From Meloidogyne chitwoodi (Eukaryota > Nematoda > Chromadorea > Rhabditida > Meloidogynidae): DNA of 64,000 nt. A program made the translations under genes and the position numbers. The notes below the pieces were generated by a model. It searched no databases. It was not told where the DNA came from and saw nothing but the letters and a program-made list of their open reading frames with translations. This document shows, one piece after another, positions 12,805 through 24,230 of the stretch; the stretch's first letter is position 1, and every line of letters starts with the position of its first letter. The stretch covers positions 2,249,758-2,313,757 of the forward strand of contig JACZZP010000014.1 of the NCBI GenBank assembly GCA_015183035.1, in the 5' to 3' direction.

Positions 12805-13457
12805 TTAGAATATTCAATACTTATAATCAATTTGAATTTCGATTAAAAAATTTCTTATAGAAGTTTGGGCATCAAACTAGATGTTGAATGAATTAAATTC
12901 TGCTATTTATATGCGTTTTTAATGTTTTCCAGGATAGGAATTCAAATCTTTTCCTGAAAAAACTACAAAATATAACAAATACTGTTTTTCTGGAAATGCG
13001 ATACAATCGATTGCTTCAGAATATTGCAGACTCTACTCAAAATTTTGTCTTTTCTGCACAAATTTGAATTTTAGCGAAATATAAACATAACGCCAAAAAA
13101 GAGAGATAGTGTTAATTAGGCATTTTCATGAATCAGAGAAAGTTTTTGTTTTTCAATTTTTCAACACCGGTGTTGTTTTTGTCTGTGTTTTGTTTGTTTT
13201 ATTGTTGTTTTTATTGTTTTTTGTATATTTTACACGAGTCTTATTATCCCGTCCCGCGCGTGCTGCTAAAATTAAAAAAAAAACTAAATTTTCAAATAAA
13301 AAACTTTACATTTTTCTAAACTTTTTTCTTTTAAAGTGAGGCAGTTCTCGTCAACAACTGGCCTGCTGTATAGTTTTTTAATTCTATTTATTTTTTTTAT
13401 TATTTTTTATTGTTTTTAATTTTATGAGTTGTAGATGCGTCAACATGATTCGACTAC
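12805..13457. other. intergenic, divergent promoter region
   Basis: AT-rich sequence between the divergently transcribed wip-1 and the nine-exon gene. It has T-rich runs at 13150-13440 and no supported gene. Open frames at 13109-13339 translate only T-rich, Phe/Leu-biased sequence and are rejected as genes. Confidence 0.4.
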
Positions 13458-14503
13458 ATGTTGGCCTTGTTCTCTGGATGTGTCCTTGTTCTCGCCTACA
13501 TGGTTTATTTTAATTTTTTGTTTTTTATCGTTTTTCGTTCAGGATCTTCAACATGGCACGACTGGTGAATTAGGCTCGTTTGAATCGTTTAAACAACGTG
13601 CTTTTCAGGATGCTCTTCATGGATGGAACGATGCTCTCATGGTTCAACTTCTCCAATTGGCCTCAGGTTTTTTTAATTTTTGTGTTTTTTATGTTTTTTA
13701 TCTTCAGAAGGACGCCCTCAACATGTTCAATGGAGCCGTGTGTTCACCGGAGCAGTCAAGGACGATGGGAGGATGGTTTATTTTGTTTATTTTTTTAACA
13801 GCTTAAGTGTTCGTCTACTGCTGCTGATGGTGCTCATCTACATCTGCTGGTGTCTACTGAGAGGCGAAATGGGTGCTGTGGTCAACTCAACATGGTTTAA
13901 TTTTACTTTTTTTTGAATTTTTTACCAATCTTTCGTTAAGGATTATCAACATCTCCAATTGGTAAATTTGACGCCTTCTTTTGAATGTTTCTAAACTTGG
14001 TCTCTTCAGGATGCCCTACATCGAACCATGGATGGATGTGCTCCACACAGGACGATGTTCTCCTGGTTTATTTTTTGGGTTTAGGGGGGGTCTTCTTTTT
14101 TAGGCAGTTTCGTCGATGGCTGATGGTGCTCTTTACGTCTACTCTGGTGCGTCAACTTCTCCACCTGTTTTGTTTTTTAATAATATTTTCCTTTTTTCAG
14201 CTGATGTGCCCTGAGTCTACTTGGACATGGAGAATATGTTGGTGGGTCTGCTCTACAACCCAACTTGTAAGTTTAGAAAAAATTAAAAAAATGCAAGCTA
14301 AAAAATGCAAAGCGCTCGAATTCCCCATTCCTTCCTTTCCGTTATTCGTTCATTTTTCATTCGTTTTTCTTTTCATTTTCTTCACTTGTTTAAATTTCAA
14401 CTTTTTTGTACAGCTTTTCTAGATTGGATCGACTTCTGCATGGATAAACTTTGTAAGCAAAGATGGGAAGAAAGATGGACTGCAACTTCAATTGAAGCAA
14501 TAG
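13458..14503 (+). CDS. candidate secreted protein, nine tiny exons, no known family
   Basis: Nine islands of higher GC, each bounded by GT and AG, join into one open frame of 198 residues: 13458-13502, 13543-13666, 13708-13775, 13802-13894, 13941-13961, 14010-14065, 14104-14146, 14201-14266 and 14423-14503 (ending TAG). The joined frame starts MLALFSGCVLVLAYM, a good signal peptide or anchor. Repeated motifs occur across exons (DALHGW and DALHRTMDG; two DNA copies of CTGATGGTGCTC), suggesting internal exon duplication. Cysteines lie in KCSS, NGCCGQ, DGCAP, LMCPE and RICWWVC. Introns are as short as 26 bases and very T-rich. No stop occurs in the chosen frame over eight junctions, which random AT-rich DNA would rarely allow. 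I recognise no family. A lineage-specific secreted protein, perhaps an effector, is possible but unproven. Confidence 0.5.
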
Positions 14504-14821
14504 GTTAGCGTTTTCAGAATAATTTTTGTGTAAAAAAAGCTGGAGGAACATGACAATTTTCTGGCTGTCAAATTTTCGATCGAAAGAAGTACACTTTTTT
14601 AAAAAAATTTCATTTTGGCATAATGTTTATTAAGATATTTTGTCTTTATGCTATTTCTTTTAGAGAAAGAGAGTCTAGCTGTTGGCCTGTAACCGTGTTT
14701 TATTTCTCTTCTTTCACTGTTACATATAGATGATAGAATATGGTCCCTTTTTATTTTAAGCTTATTATTTCGGCATCTCAAGGATCCTATTAATTTTTTA
14801 AGAATAACTTTTTATTTAGTT

Positions 14822-15885
14822 ATGAATTTGCAGTTACGCTCAAAAGTTATAAAAGATTTAAAAGATGGAAATTCTTACTGCACCGTCTGTTCTTTACAAT
14901 TTAAAACGAAGGTTAATTTAATTTGATGGGCGATGAAAACATTTTTAGGTACTCATAGCACATCTTAATAGCAGAAGGCATCGCGAAGCTTTAATAAAAC
15001 CGAAGGATGATTCTCATACTGCAGTTAAACGGAAGATATGTGGGATCAGTGAATCTCCAATATATGATGATGTTGCAGCTAATTTTTTCACAATTAAAAA
15101 GTCAAGAAATGGTATTTTATAATATTTATAGTTACAATAAATGATCGGTACATTTTTGCAAAATCATATATTAGACCTTTTTATGACAATTCAAACGATG
15201 TTCTACGATTTTATAAATATCACTTTTGACCGGTTAATGGCTTTGAGCATCGCTTCAGATATTCTATTTCTCATTGATTACTTTTCTTTAACTTTTCTTT
15301 TTTTATTGTTTTTATATTTTTAAATGTATCCCATTTAGTTCAGGAAGACAATAACATCGTGAAACAAACTGATGCTGAACAGCAAAATTTGGCAGAAAAT
15401 GAGAATCATCTACGTTTACTTGGAGAACATAAAATTATCGAAGGTCTTCCCCGTGGATTCTTTGATGATGACGGAATGAACAATAGAGTTATTTTATTTT
15501 TGTTAAATTAATCATCAAATTTAGGTTCGTGAAACCGTTGAGAAACAGAAACAAATCAATTCCGAGTTAGATCGATTTTACAAAGAAGTTGAAGAGATTG
15601 ACGAGCAAAAAGATGAAGAGCAAAGCGTCATGGTCTGTATCTTTTTTATTTTTACTTTTTGCATTTTAGATGGGACATTCAACTTCTGAGAATGACATTG
15701 AACTAATAGACGAACAGATTGAACGATGGAAAACTATAAATGAACTCGAGAAAAAGAAGGAGTCAGTTATTGAATTTGTCTCACAATCAGAAAAATCTGA
15801 ACATGTTCCAAATTTTGATCCAGTAGATGATATCGAACAAGATTTTAATTTTGACTCTATTGATTGGAGAACGAAAAATTTATAA
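14822..15885 (+). CDS. ZNF830 (CCDC16)-like zinc-finger protein
   Basis: Vertebrate ZNF830 is a nuclear C2H2-type protein linked to splicing and genome maintenance. Five exons in phase (14822-14911, 14949-15111, 15339-15487, 15525-15632, 15670-15885) give 241 residues. Near the N-terminus is a single matrin-type finger: YCTVCSLQFKTKVLIAHLN, with the second His in RRHREAL. The centre has the family signature GLPRGFFDDDGMN (GLPxGFFDD). The C-terminal half is a charged coiled coil (VEEIDEQKDEE, IELIDEQIERWKTINELEKK), like the end of vertebrate ZNF830. It is shorter than the human protein (about 370 residues). The next gene starts 94 bp downstream, so this is probably the first gene of an operon. 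Confidence 0.78.
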
Positions 15886-15979
15886 ATGCTTTTTAAATCC
15901 TTTTTAATTTTACATTTATTTTCTTGTAAATGAAAATACTTCTATTATCAATGTAGCTGTTACTAATTTTTCAGTGTTT

Positions 15980-17939
15980 ATGGATTTTTTTAGAAGGTTG
16001 GTACACAACGTGAATAAACAACGTTTAAATTTGATTCCATATTTACTTATTGGAGGAGGTTGTATTTAAATACGATAAATCAAACATTATCGGTTAAGGA
16101 ACTGCTAGTTACTATGCTTCACTAACTATTAGAGCAAGGGATCCTGACGCGAAAATCCTGATCATCACTGACGAAGAGGAGAGTCCTTATCGACGTTCTG
16201 TTCTTTCTAAGGGTATGCTTTTTATAAAAAATTTAAACAAAATTTCAGAGGCTTGGTGGTATGGCGACGACAAGACTGCTGAAAGCTTGTCCTTCAAGAG
16301 TCCGAACAGTGAAAAACGGCGATACATTTGTTATGAGGCCGATGGTTTTTATCTAATGCCTGAAGATCTCGATAAATGGAAGCACGGAGGAGTTGCACTT
16401 ATGTGTGGAGCAAAGGCTGAAAAGATTGATTCTGAACATAATTTTGTTCAACTATATGATGGACGAAAAATCGAATTTGGAAAGTGTCTTATTGCAACCG
16501 GTCGAATTGATTTATTTTACGGTTAATATTATTTATTTTAGGTAGTAGTCCTCATCACAAGAAGCTTTTGGATGAAAATGCGGAACTAAAGCAGAATATT
16601 TCAGTGATACATGACGTTAGTTTTTTCTTAATGATAAAACTTTTTATTAGATTGAAGATTACCGAAGATTGCATTCAAAGCTAGAAGAATTGTCAAATTC
16701 CACGGATAATGAAGCTTCGACGAGTAATTCGTTCAAAAATGTTGTTATACTAGGTGGTGGTATTCTTGGGACGGAGTTAGCTTACTCGCTTAATAGACGC
16801 TATGTTCGAGGAAAGCAATCAAAATTAAAGATATTTCAGTTGGTCAGTGAACAAGGTATTAAAATTAAGTAAAAGGATAAGAAGTTTTGTTAGGATCTTT
16901 AAAGTAATCTTTCAGGCATTCTTGATGATATTTTGCCTCGTTCACTGAGTGATTACTGCACACAAACACTTCTTTCTCAAGGAGTAAACATTTTGTTGAA
17001 CACACACGTTGATTCGTTTTCTTCTTACGTACAATTAGAGAAAAATGATAACAGAATACGTCTAAAAATCAAGCAAAAAAACGGAGATTCGTCGAATATT
17101 AAGTCTTTTGATAATGTAAATGAATTGGTGTGTGACCATCTAATTCTTACTTCTGGCGCTTCTCCATCAATTGATATAGCACTAAATTCTGGGATTGAAA
17201 TAGACAAAGTAAGCAGAAGTATATTTGTCTATCATAAAAATGTATTCCATTTAGGAACAAGGCGGAATAGTTGCCGATGAATTTATGCATGTTCGTGGAG
17301 ATGTCTGGGCAGCCGGTGATGTTTGTTCATTTTATGACAAAATTTTGGGCTACCAAAGACGGTGTACGCATTGGCTTCACGCACAAATAACTGGTCGAAT
17401 CGCAGGTGAGAATATGACTTCTGGAAATAAAACTTACATTCATCAGGTAACATTTTTATTCTTGTCAGAACGTTTGTTTATGTTTAGGGGTCATTCATGT
17501 CAATGTTGGGACCTAATGCACACTTTTGTGGAATTGGAGATATAAATCCAAAGAAATTTAATACCACAACAATTTATGCTTCAGATGAAACTGATCAGGA
17601 TTCGACTAACGATGAGGTTATCTTCGATGAAAATTAATTCATCTTGTCAAACCTAATCTTTTTATAAAGTTTTAGCCTCGTGCAGTTGTCTTCTATAACG
17701 ATAGAATAACGAATAAAATAAAGGGAATATTGTTGTTCAACATAATGGGGTTTGGAGAAGAAATAGCACGGAAACTCATTCGTGATATGAAACCTATGAA
17801 AGAGTTGGTAAAAGAATATTCAAAGCTTTTCGAGTTATGGGAGGAGGTTGCCGATGATTCTCAGATAAAAGATACTGATAAAGCTGATCTTAATTATTTA
17901 AATGACGAAGAATTACAAGCTTATCAGAGAGAAGACTAG
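15980..17939 (+). CDS. wah-1: apoptosis-inducing factor (AIFM1) homologue
   Basis: AIF is a mitochondrial FAD-dependent NADH oxidoreductase needed for respiratory-chain assembly and able to promote cell death. Nine exons sum to 1602 nt: 15980-16058, 16099-16212, 16249-16500, 16542-16615, 16651-16855, 16916-17208, 17255-17446, 17488-17616 and 17676-17939, giving 533 residues. The FAD motif is IGGGTASYYA near residue 26. The AIF landmark SPYRRSVLSKEAWW follows. The NAD-binding Rossmann motif is VVILGGGILGTELAYSL. The second FAD motif is DVWAAGDVCSF, followed by the AIF-specific RRCTHWLHAQITGR. The C-terminal dimerisation domain includes GSFMSMLGP and ILLFNIMGFGEEIARKLIRD. The N-terminus is very short (MDFFRRLVHNVNKQR) compared with the long presequence and membrane segment of animal AIF. 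The acceptor TTTTCAG lies five bases before the ATG. Confidence 0.92.
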
Positions 17940-18110
17940 AAATCTGTTGAATAATTTATATTTTATCGTGCGATCATTTTTTCATTTTTACATTAAAGTT
18001 TATTTATTAATAATATCGTCTAACTTTTGTCAAATCTAAATGTTTTTTACATTTTGACATATTTTCTACATTTCTCTAAAACTGGCATTAGATTTATTGA
18101 GATTTAAGTT

Positions 18111-19589
18111 ATGACTGAATCAGGCAAAGATATTTTTGAAAAATTTGTAAAGCGCGGTGGTGGCAAAGGTGCAGGATTGGGTGCTGGAATCCTTGCAGTT
18201 GGAGCTGCTAGTGCATATGCTATCTATAATTCCATATATACAGGTTTTTCTTTGTAATGTTTTTATTTAATTAATATTTTTAGTTGAGGCTGGTCACCGT
18301 GCGATAATCTTCAATAGGATTGGTGGTTTGAGCAATGAGATTTTCAAGGAAGGGCTTCATTTTCGCGTTCCTTGGTTCCAGTATCCTATAATTTATGATA
18401 TTCGTGCAAGACCAAACCAAATAAGATCACCAACCGGAAGTATGTATTAAAAATAGAGTAAACTTGAGCTTTGGTTGATTTTCAAATATTTTTGATATAT
18501 CGTATCGATTCGCGTTCTTATTAAAAATGGAGCAATTAATTTTTAAATTGCTCCTTTTTAGTTTAGGTTCTTTATCCAAATATTACATATAAACTTTCAG
18601 GTAAGGATTTGCAGATGGTCAACATCGGATTAAGAGTTTTGTCTCGCCCTGATCCAAATGAATTGCCAAAGATTTATAGAACTCTTGGACTCAATTGGGA
18701 AGAGCGTTCGTTTTATTATTTATTGATATTCTTTAATTAAGAAAAATAAAAATGGGGTCAATGTAACGAACGCTAGGAGCTTTTCTCTATATTTTAGTAG
18801 ATTACATGTTTTTATCTTTTAGGTGTACTTCCTTCTATTTGTAATGAGGTAAATTTGACAAAATATATTAACTATAATCTAATTTTAGGTTCTTAAAGGA
18901 GTGGTGGCTAAGTTTAATGCATCGCAACTGATAACGCAACGTCAACAGGTTTCCATGTTAGTTAGAAAAGGACTCATAGGTAAATTTGTTTTTTAATGTT
19001 TATGGATAATATAAACAATTAAGAGCGTGCTTTGGACTTTAACCTTATACTGGATGATGTGGCTCTTACCGAGTTGGCTTTTTCTCCGCAATATAGTGCT
19101 GCTGTGGAATCAAAACAAGTTGCCGCACAAGAGGCTCAACGTGCCAGTTTTTATGTGGAAAAAGCTATTCAACAACGTCAGGAAAAGATTGTTCAGGCCG
19201 AAGGAGAGGCTCAATCTGCAAAACTGGCAATATAATAATAAGAATATTTTAATATTGTTTTTTTAAGCTGGGAGAGTCAATGAAAAATGATCCTGGCTTT
19301 CTCAAACTTCGCAAGGTTTTTAATTTAAATTAATTAAGATATTTATGTAAATGATAATAGTGGAACTTTGAATCATTGCTTTACATTAAGCATATTTAAA
19401 CATTACTTAAAACGTTTAAAATAATCCTTTAAAATCTTCGTGTTTTTTAAGATTCGCGCAGCACAGAAAATCTCGAGAGCAATTGCACATTCGTCAAATC
19501 GTGTTTTCCTTCCATCTGACGGCTTGTTCTTGAATTTGGCTGATGATGAATATCTTGAAATCAAGGCTAAAGTAAATCGAAGCCGCTGA
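18111..19589 (+). CDS. phb-2: prohibitin-2
   Basis: Prohibitin-2 forms ring complexes with prohibitin-1 in the mitochondrial inner membrane and supports cristae and protein quality control. Eight exons (18111-18243, 18284-18439, 18601-18705, 18823-18848, 18889-18979, 19024-19226, 19268-19315, 19452-19589) give 299 residues, the same length as human PHB2. A hydrophobic N-terminal anchor ([20 protein letters not shown]) precedes the PHB domain: [35 protein letters not shown] and [20 protein letters not shown]. The C-terminal coiled coil carries [11 protein letters not shown] and [15 protein letters not shown]. The intron after SAKL begins GC (CTG|GCAATA); using it restores [16 protein letters not shown], while reading on hits a stop after two codons. 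AIF ends 171 bp upstream and DGAT1 starts 167 bp downstream. Confidence 0.95.
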
Positions 19590-19756
19590 TTAGATATATT
19601 TTGACCTTTTGGAAATGATTTACACATTGTTATGTTTTTTATCTTAAAGATTTTTTAAATTAAATTTTTGCGTTATTTATAATTTTAATTCTGTCATGTT
19701 TCAATTCAAATTTTACTTTATTTAAATTATTACTTACAGCCTATATATTTTATAGC

Positions 19757-21610
19757 ATGGAAGAACCTGTGCATATCGCTCAGGACTCGCTTTTCAGCAC
19801 TAGCTCAGGTTGGACAAATTATTCCGGATTTTTCAATCATGCCTTTCTTCTACTCGTATATTGTTCTTTTTATCGCATATACTATATGTACTATTTTAGA
19901 TTATATCAAACGGCAGAGTCGCCCTTGAAAATTTAATAAAGTACGGTGTATTGATTTCTCCATTGGAGTGGATCGCTGTTCTCGACAGTTCTTGTTGGCC
20001 AAACCTGACTATTGTGCTTTGCTCAAACGTTTCTATACTTGCAGCTTTTTTTATGGAAAAACTTCTTGGTAAATTTTATCGTATTTTTAAGTTAAATTTA
20101 ATGTGTTATGATTCAGCACGCGGACTTATTGACAATGTTTCCGGTGCATTTTTCTATATTTTTCTCATTGGTGCCCATCTTTCCATACCTCCTGCGGCCG
20201 TGCTAAAGATAGAGGTTAGTTCTTCTACACATCTCTGCTTTGATAACTCTATTACAAGGATGGAAATCCACTCTACTCATTTTGGGCTCTCATTATACTC
20301 GTAATCGAGGCATTAAAACTTGTTTCCTATGGTCAAGTTAATTATTGGCAAAGGCTAATCAAGAATAATCATGTAAAGAAGGCATTGAATGGTACCAGCA
20401 TTGAGAATGATTCCATTCAACACAAAGTAGGTAATATATAATTTTTTATTATATCTCCATCATGAGTTTGAAGCGTGATGAAATTCAACAGCCTGAAAAG
20501 GGATCTTCAAAACCTCAACAACTCCAATATCCAAATAATCTAGCGTTGAGCAATCTCTACTACTTCATGATGGCGCCAACTCTTTGTTATGAATTGAACT
20601 TTCCTCGAACACCTGCTATAAGGAAAACATTTGTTATCAAACGGATTGTCGAGGTTAATTATTGTTATTGATTTAGATAAATCAAGGGATATTTGGAAGA
20701 ACTGTGAAAGGATTAAAGATTTATTACTGAAAATAGATTATTTTTTAGTTGATTTGTTTTTCCTTCGTTGGTGTTGCTCTCTGCCAGCAATGGGTGATTC
20801 CATTGGTAAAGAATAGTCTGGCCCCATTTTCTCAGCTTGATTTAAAACGGTGCATCGAACGAGTGTTAAAGCTAGCGATTCCTAACCATCTTATATGGCT
20901 AATGTTTTTCTATCTTTACTTTCATTCTTTTCTGAACTTAATAGCAGAAATAATGCGCTTTGCTGATCGACAATTCTATTTGTAAATCATTTTAATTACT
21001 ATGGCAAAAGTTTATTTTTTTATTTAGAGACTTTTGGAATTCAGAATCAGTGAGTGTGTTTTGGAAGACGTGGAACATCCCAGTACACCGTTGGGCACTT
21101 CGTCACGTATACAGGTTCATTCAAAATTTAATTTAAAATATAACGAAAGCCAAAAACGACTAATTGATAACTATCTTATAGGCCATGTGTACGGAATGGT
21201 ATCAGCCGTAATATCTCTGCTCTCATTGTCTTCATCATTTCTGCTTTCTTTCACGAGTATTTGGTAAACATTACATTATTTTAAGTACACAATTCGTTTA
21301 CGAATGAGCAGATCTCGATTCCATTAAAAATGTTCCGACTTTGGGCGTGTGCAGCTATGCTTCTACAACTTCCTCTTGGAATAGTGACTGATCGATACAT
21401 AAAAGTTGGTTTCTCAATTTTTTCAAAGCATTTTCAGCCTTAAAGTTGTATAGATGGGAAGGGTGAAAAAATTTTTTCTACACTCGGTTTAGTTTAAATT
21501 TATAGGGTGGTAGAGCTGGAAATATTATTGTCTGGCTCTCACTCATTTTGGGCCAGCCTATGGCAATTCTGATGTATGTACACGACTGGTACCTATACAA
21601 TCACCCTTAA
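19757..21610 (+). CDS. dgat-1: diacylglycerol O-acyltransferase 1 (DGAT1, MBOAT family)
   Basis: DGAT1 joins fatty acyl-CoA to diacylglycerol to make triacylglycerol in the endoplasmic reticulum. The spliced frame opens [20 protein letters not shown], matching the LFSSNSGFTNF start of the DGAT1 core. [13 protein letters not shown] follows, then the signature [19 protein letters not shown]. Next come the acyl-CoA site [11 protein letters not shown] (family FYxDWWN), [26 protein letters not shown] and [17 protein letters not shown] with the catalytic His of the FFHEY motif. The end is [17 protein letters not shown]. Many hydrophobic segments fit a multi-pass enzyme. It lacks the long disordered N-terminus of mammalian DGAT1. 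The ATG follows an acceptor TTATAG by one base, and the gene lies 167 bp after phb-2, consistent with a downstream operon gene. Confidence 0.93.
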
Positions 21611-22135
21611 GAAAACAATCGAATGAATTTTCACACGTTGACATTTTACTTATCAAGACCTCCTAATTTTATATTTTTATATATTCGGGCCACACAGCCT
21701 GCCATATTTTTATAATCATAAGATAGACTCAAAATTAATTTATTTCGAAAAATAAATTTATAATAATGTTAAAAAATGCAGTACATAAATCTCATTTGTT
21801 TAATCAGGATTTGAAGAAATAATATCTATATTATCTAACGTCATACTATTAGTATAATTTAAAATTTCTTATACTCTTTGAAATTTCACTTTTGTCAAAA
21901 GTGTCTATCTAAAAAATAGAACGTTTGGATTAAAACTATTCACATTCTTATTGTTTAAAAAATATGTAAAATCTGGCATCTACTTTATCACAATACAGTA
22001 TCATAGTACTACTATTCTGTTCGTAAACTAGAGTCTTGTATTTGCTAAAAAATTGAAAATAAGTATTAATATTTTCAGAAGCTTTAAAGTAACTTACAAA
22101 AGCCAACATATTACAATTTATGCAAGCAGTTTAAA
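21611..22135. other. intergenic DGAT1 to ILK
   Basis: About 525 bases of AT-rich sequence containing the presumed DGAT1 polyadenylation region and ILK promoter. No gene or clear motif is visible. Confidence 0.4.
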
Positions 22136-24006
22136 ATGTCGATTGCACCGACGTACCATATTCACAAGCCAAATGTTCCTATACTTATGGAAGTAAGCTT
22201 ATTTTTATTTCTAATTAAAAAAAAACTTACTAGGATATCTTCGGTTGGGTTCGAGAAGGAAATGCATTTCAAGTGAGGGTTTGGTTGGATGATACAGAGC
22301 ATGATCTAAATATTGGGTATGTTTTATTGGTTACTCCACATTCCTTCTATTCATGGCGGTAATTTTCATTTGTGTTTGATGTTTAATCTAAGTTTTTATA
22401 AATGTTTTACTTACCAATCTATTTTTTATGTTAGGGACGATCATGCATTTTCTTTGTTACATTGGGCGGCGAAGGAAGGGCATATTTCAATTGTGGAAAT
22501 GCTCTTGAATAGAGGGACGTTAATAAACGCTACAAACATGGGAGATGATACAGCATTGCATTTAGCTGCCGCTCACGGTCATAGACAAGTTGTTATGGTT
22601 TGAAATTATTTTTAACTGCGATGTTAAGCATACTTGCATGTATTTTTTTAACTCAGAAGCTTTTATCAAAGAAAGCAGAAGTTAATGTTTATAATGAGCA
22701 TGGAATGACACCTTTGCACTATGCCTGTTTTTGGGGATATGAACAGATTTGTGAAGACTTGATTCGAGCTGGTGCGCTTGCAATAATTTCCAATAAAAGA
22801 GGACTAACGCCAATAGATGTTTGTCAACCTCAAGTCAGACAATCGATTTACGGCATTTATAAAAATATGTTTTAAAATAAAATTTATATTATAGAGATTG
22901 CTTTGAGCAGTGGACAAAATCCACAACAAAAAATCCAGTACAATGGTGATAGCTGGCGAAATACAAAAACTAAGCGGTCACGAGAAGCAACCTGGTCAAG
23001 GTATTTTTACTTAAAAGTGATTAGCTTAAATATTTATAGGTTTACTGGAGTTGACTTGCAGTCTCTTGCTCTAACTAAACAAATATCTCAATCTCATTCT
23101 GGCACTCTTTATCGAGGAAAATGGCAAGGAAATGAAGTCATAGCTCGCGTTCTAAATATCCCTGAAGTTACACAGCGAATTTCACGGGATTTTGCCAATG
23201 AATTTCCGTTGTTGAGGTTTATAAAAAAATTAATCAAGAACTGACCTATTACACTCAGGATATTTGCGAGTGCTCATATTAATCCAGTTTTGGCTGCAGT
23301 AAACCAACCACCTCAACTAATATTAATAAGTCAATTTATGCATTTTGGCTCACTTTATAACGTGCTACACGGAGAATCATGTTATTTATTTTTTTTTATC
23401 AAGTTTGTTTGAATTTCAGCTGTTGTTATCGACCACGCTCAGGCGACTCGATTTGCGTTAGATATAGCTAAGGGGATGGCATTTCTTCATTCGCTAGATC
23501 AACCAATACTCCGATTCTATCTTAGCTCTAAGCATATTGTGGTCGATGAAGACCTAAACGCCAAAATTTCCCTTTCGGATACCAAATTTTCATTCCAGGA
23601 GATCGGAAGACTTTACTCAACAGCGTGGATGGCACCTGAATGTTTATAAGATATTCCCGTTTCTCTAATCAGATGTAAATTTCAGCATTACAACGCTCAC
23701 CGGAAATGCTCAATACACGTTCTGCCGATATGTGGAGTTTTGGAATTCTTCTGTGGGAATTAAACACACGGGAAGTATGATTTCGAATTTTATTGCAAGA
23801 CCTAAACTGAAATTTAGGTACCCTTTTCTGAGCTTTCTCCAATGGAAGCGGGAATGAAAATTGCCTTGGAAGGATTAAGAGTTACCATACCAGCTGGGAT
23901 ATCAAGAAATATGTTCCGGCTGATTAATATTTGCCTTAATGAGGATCCGGGAAGACGCCCAAACTTTGATCAAGTGATACCTGTACTCGAGAAAATGGGG
24001 CAATGA
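22136..24006 (+). CDS. pat-4: integrin-linked kinase (pseudokinase scaffold)
   Basis: ILK is a scaffold that links integrin beta tails to PINCH and parvin at muscle attachments. The frame starts [20 protein letters not shown]. Ankyrin repeats follow ([57 protein letters not shown] and GLTPIDVCQ). The kinase-like domain has [18 protein letters not shown], where Arg stands at the place of the ATP-contacting Lys of human [29 protein letters not shown], then [15 protein letters not shown] (no HRD) and SLSDTKFSF (no DFG) follow, and the end is [34 protein letters not shown] and [12 protein letters not shown], all closely matching human ILK. The catalytic loops are degenerate as in all ILKs. The integrin beta gene lies about 9 kb downstream on the same strand. 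Confidence 0.94.
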
Positions 24007-24230
24007 AGTGAAAATAAATAATAGGACAGAGTTTAAGTTCATCAGAAAACAAAAAGTAATTAATTTCTTGTAAAAACTCAGAATATTTTAAGACATGTTT
24101 TGGACTTACTCAACAATCAAAAACTAGATCATTTACTCGTATAGAATTATTTTACACTAACAAGCATTTAATCGCATAATAAATACGTTCTAATCTCTAA
24201 TTTGACTTTCATATGAAGTAATGCCCGTCT

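Noticed and set aside
13109..13339. Plus-strand frames in T-rich sequence
   Set aside because: Phe/Leu-biased translation of T runs; no splice sites or family match.
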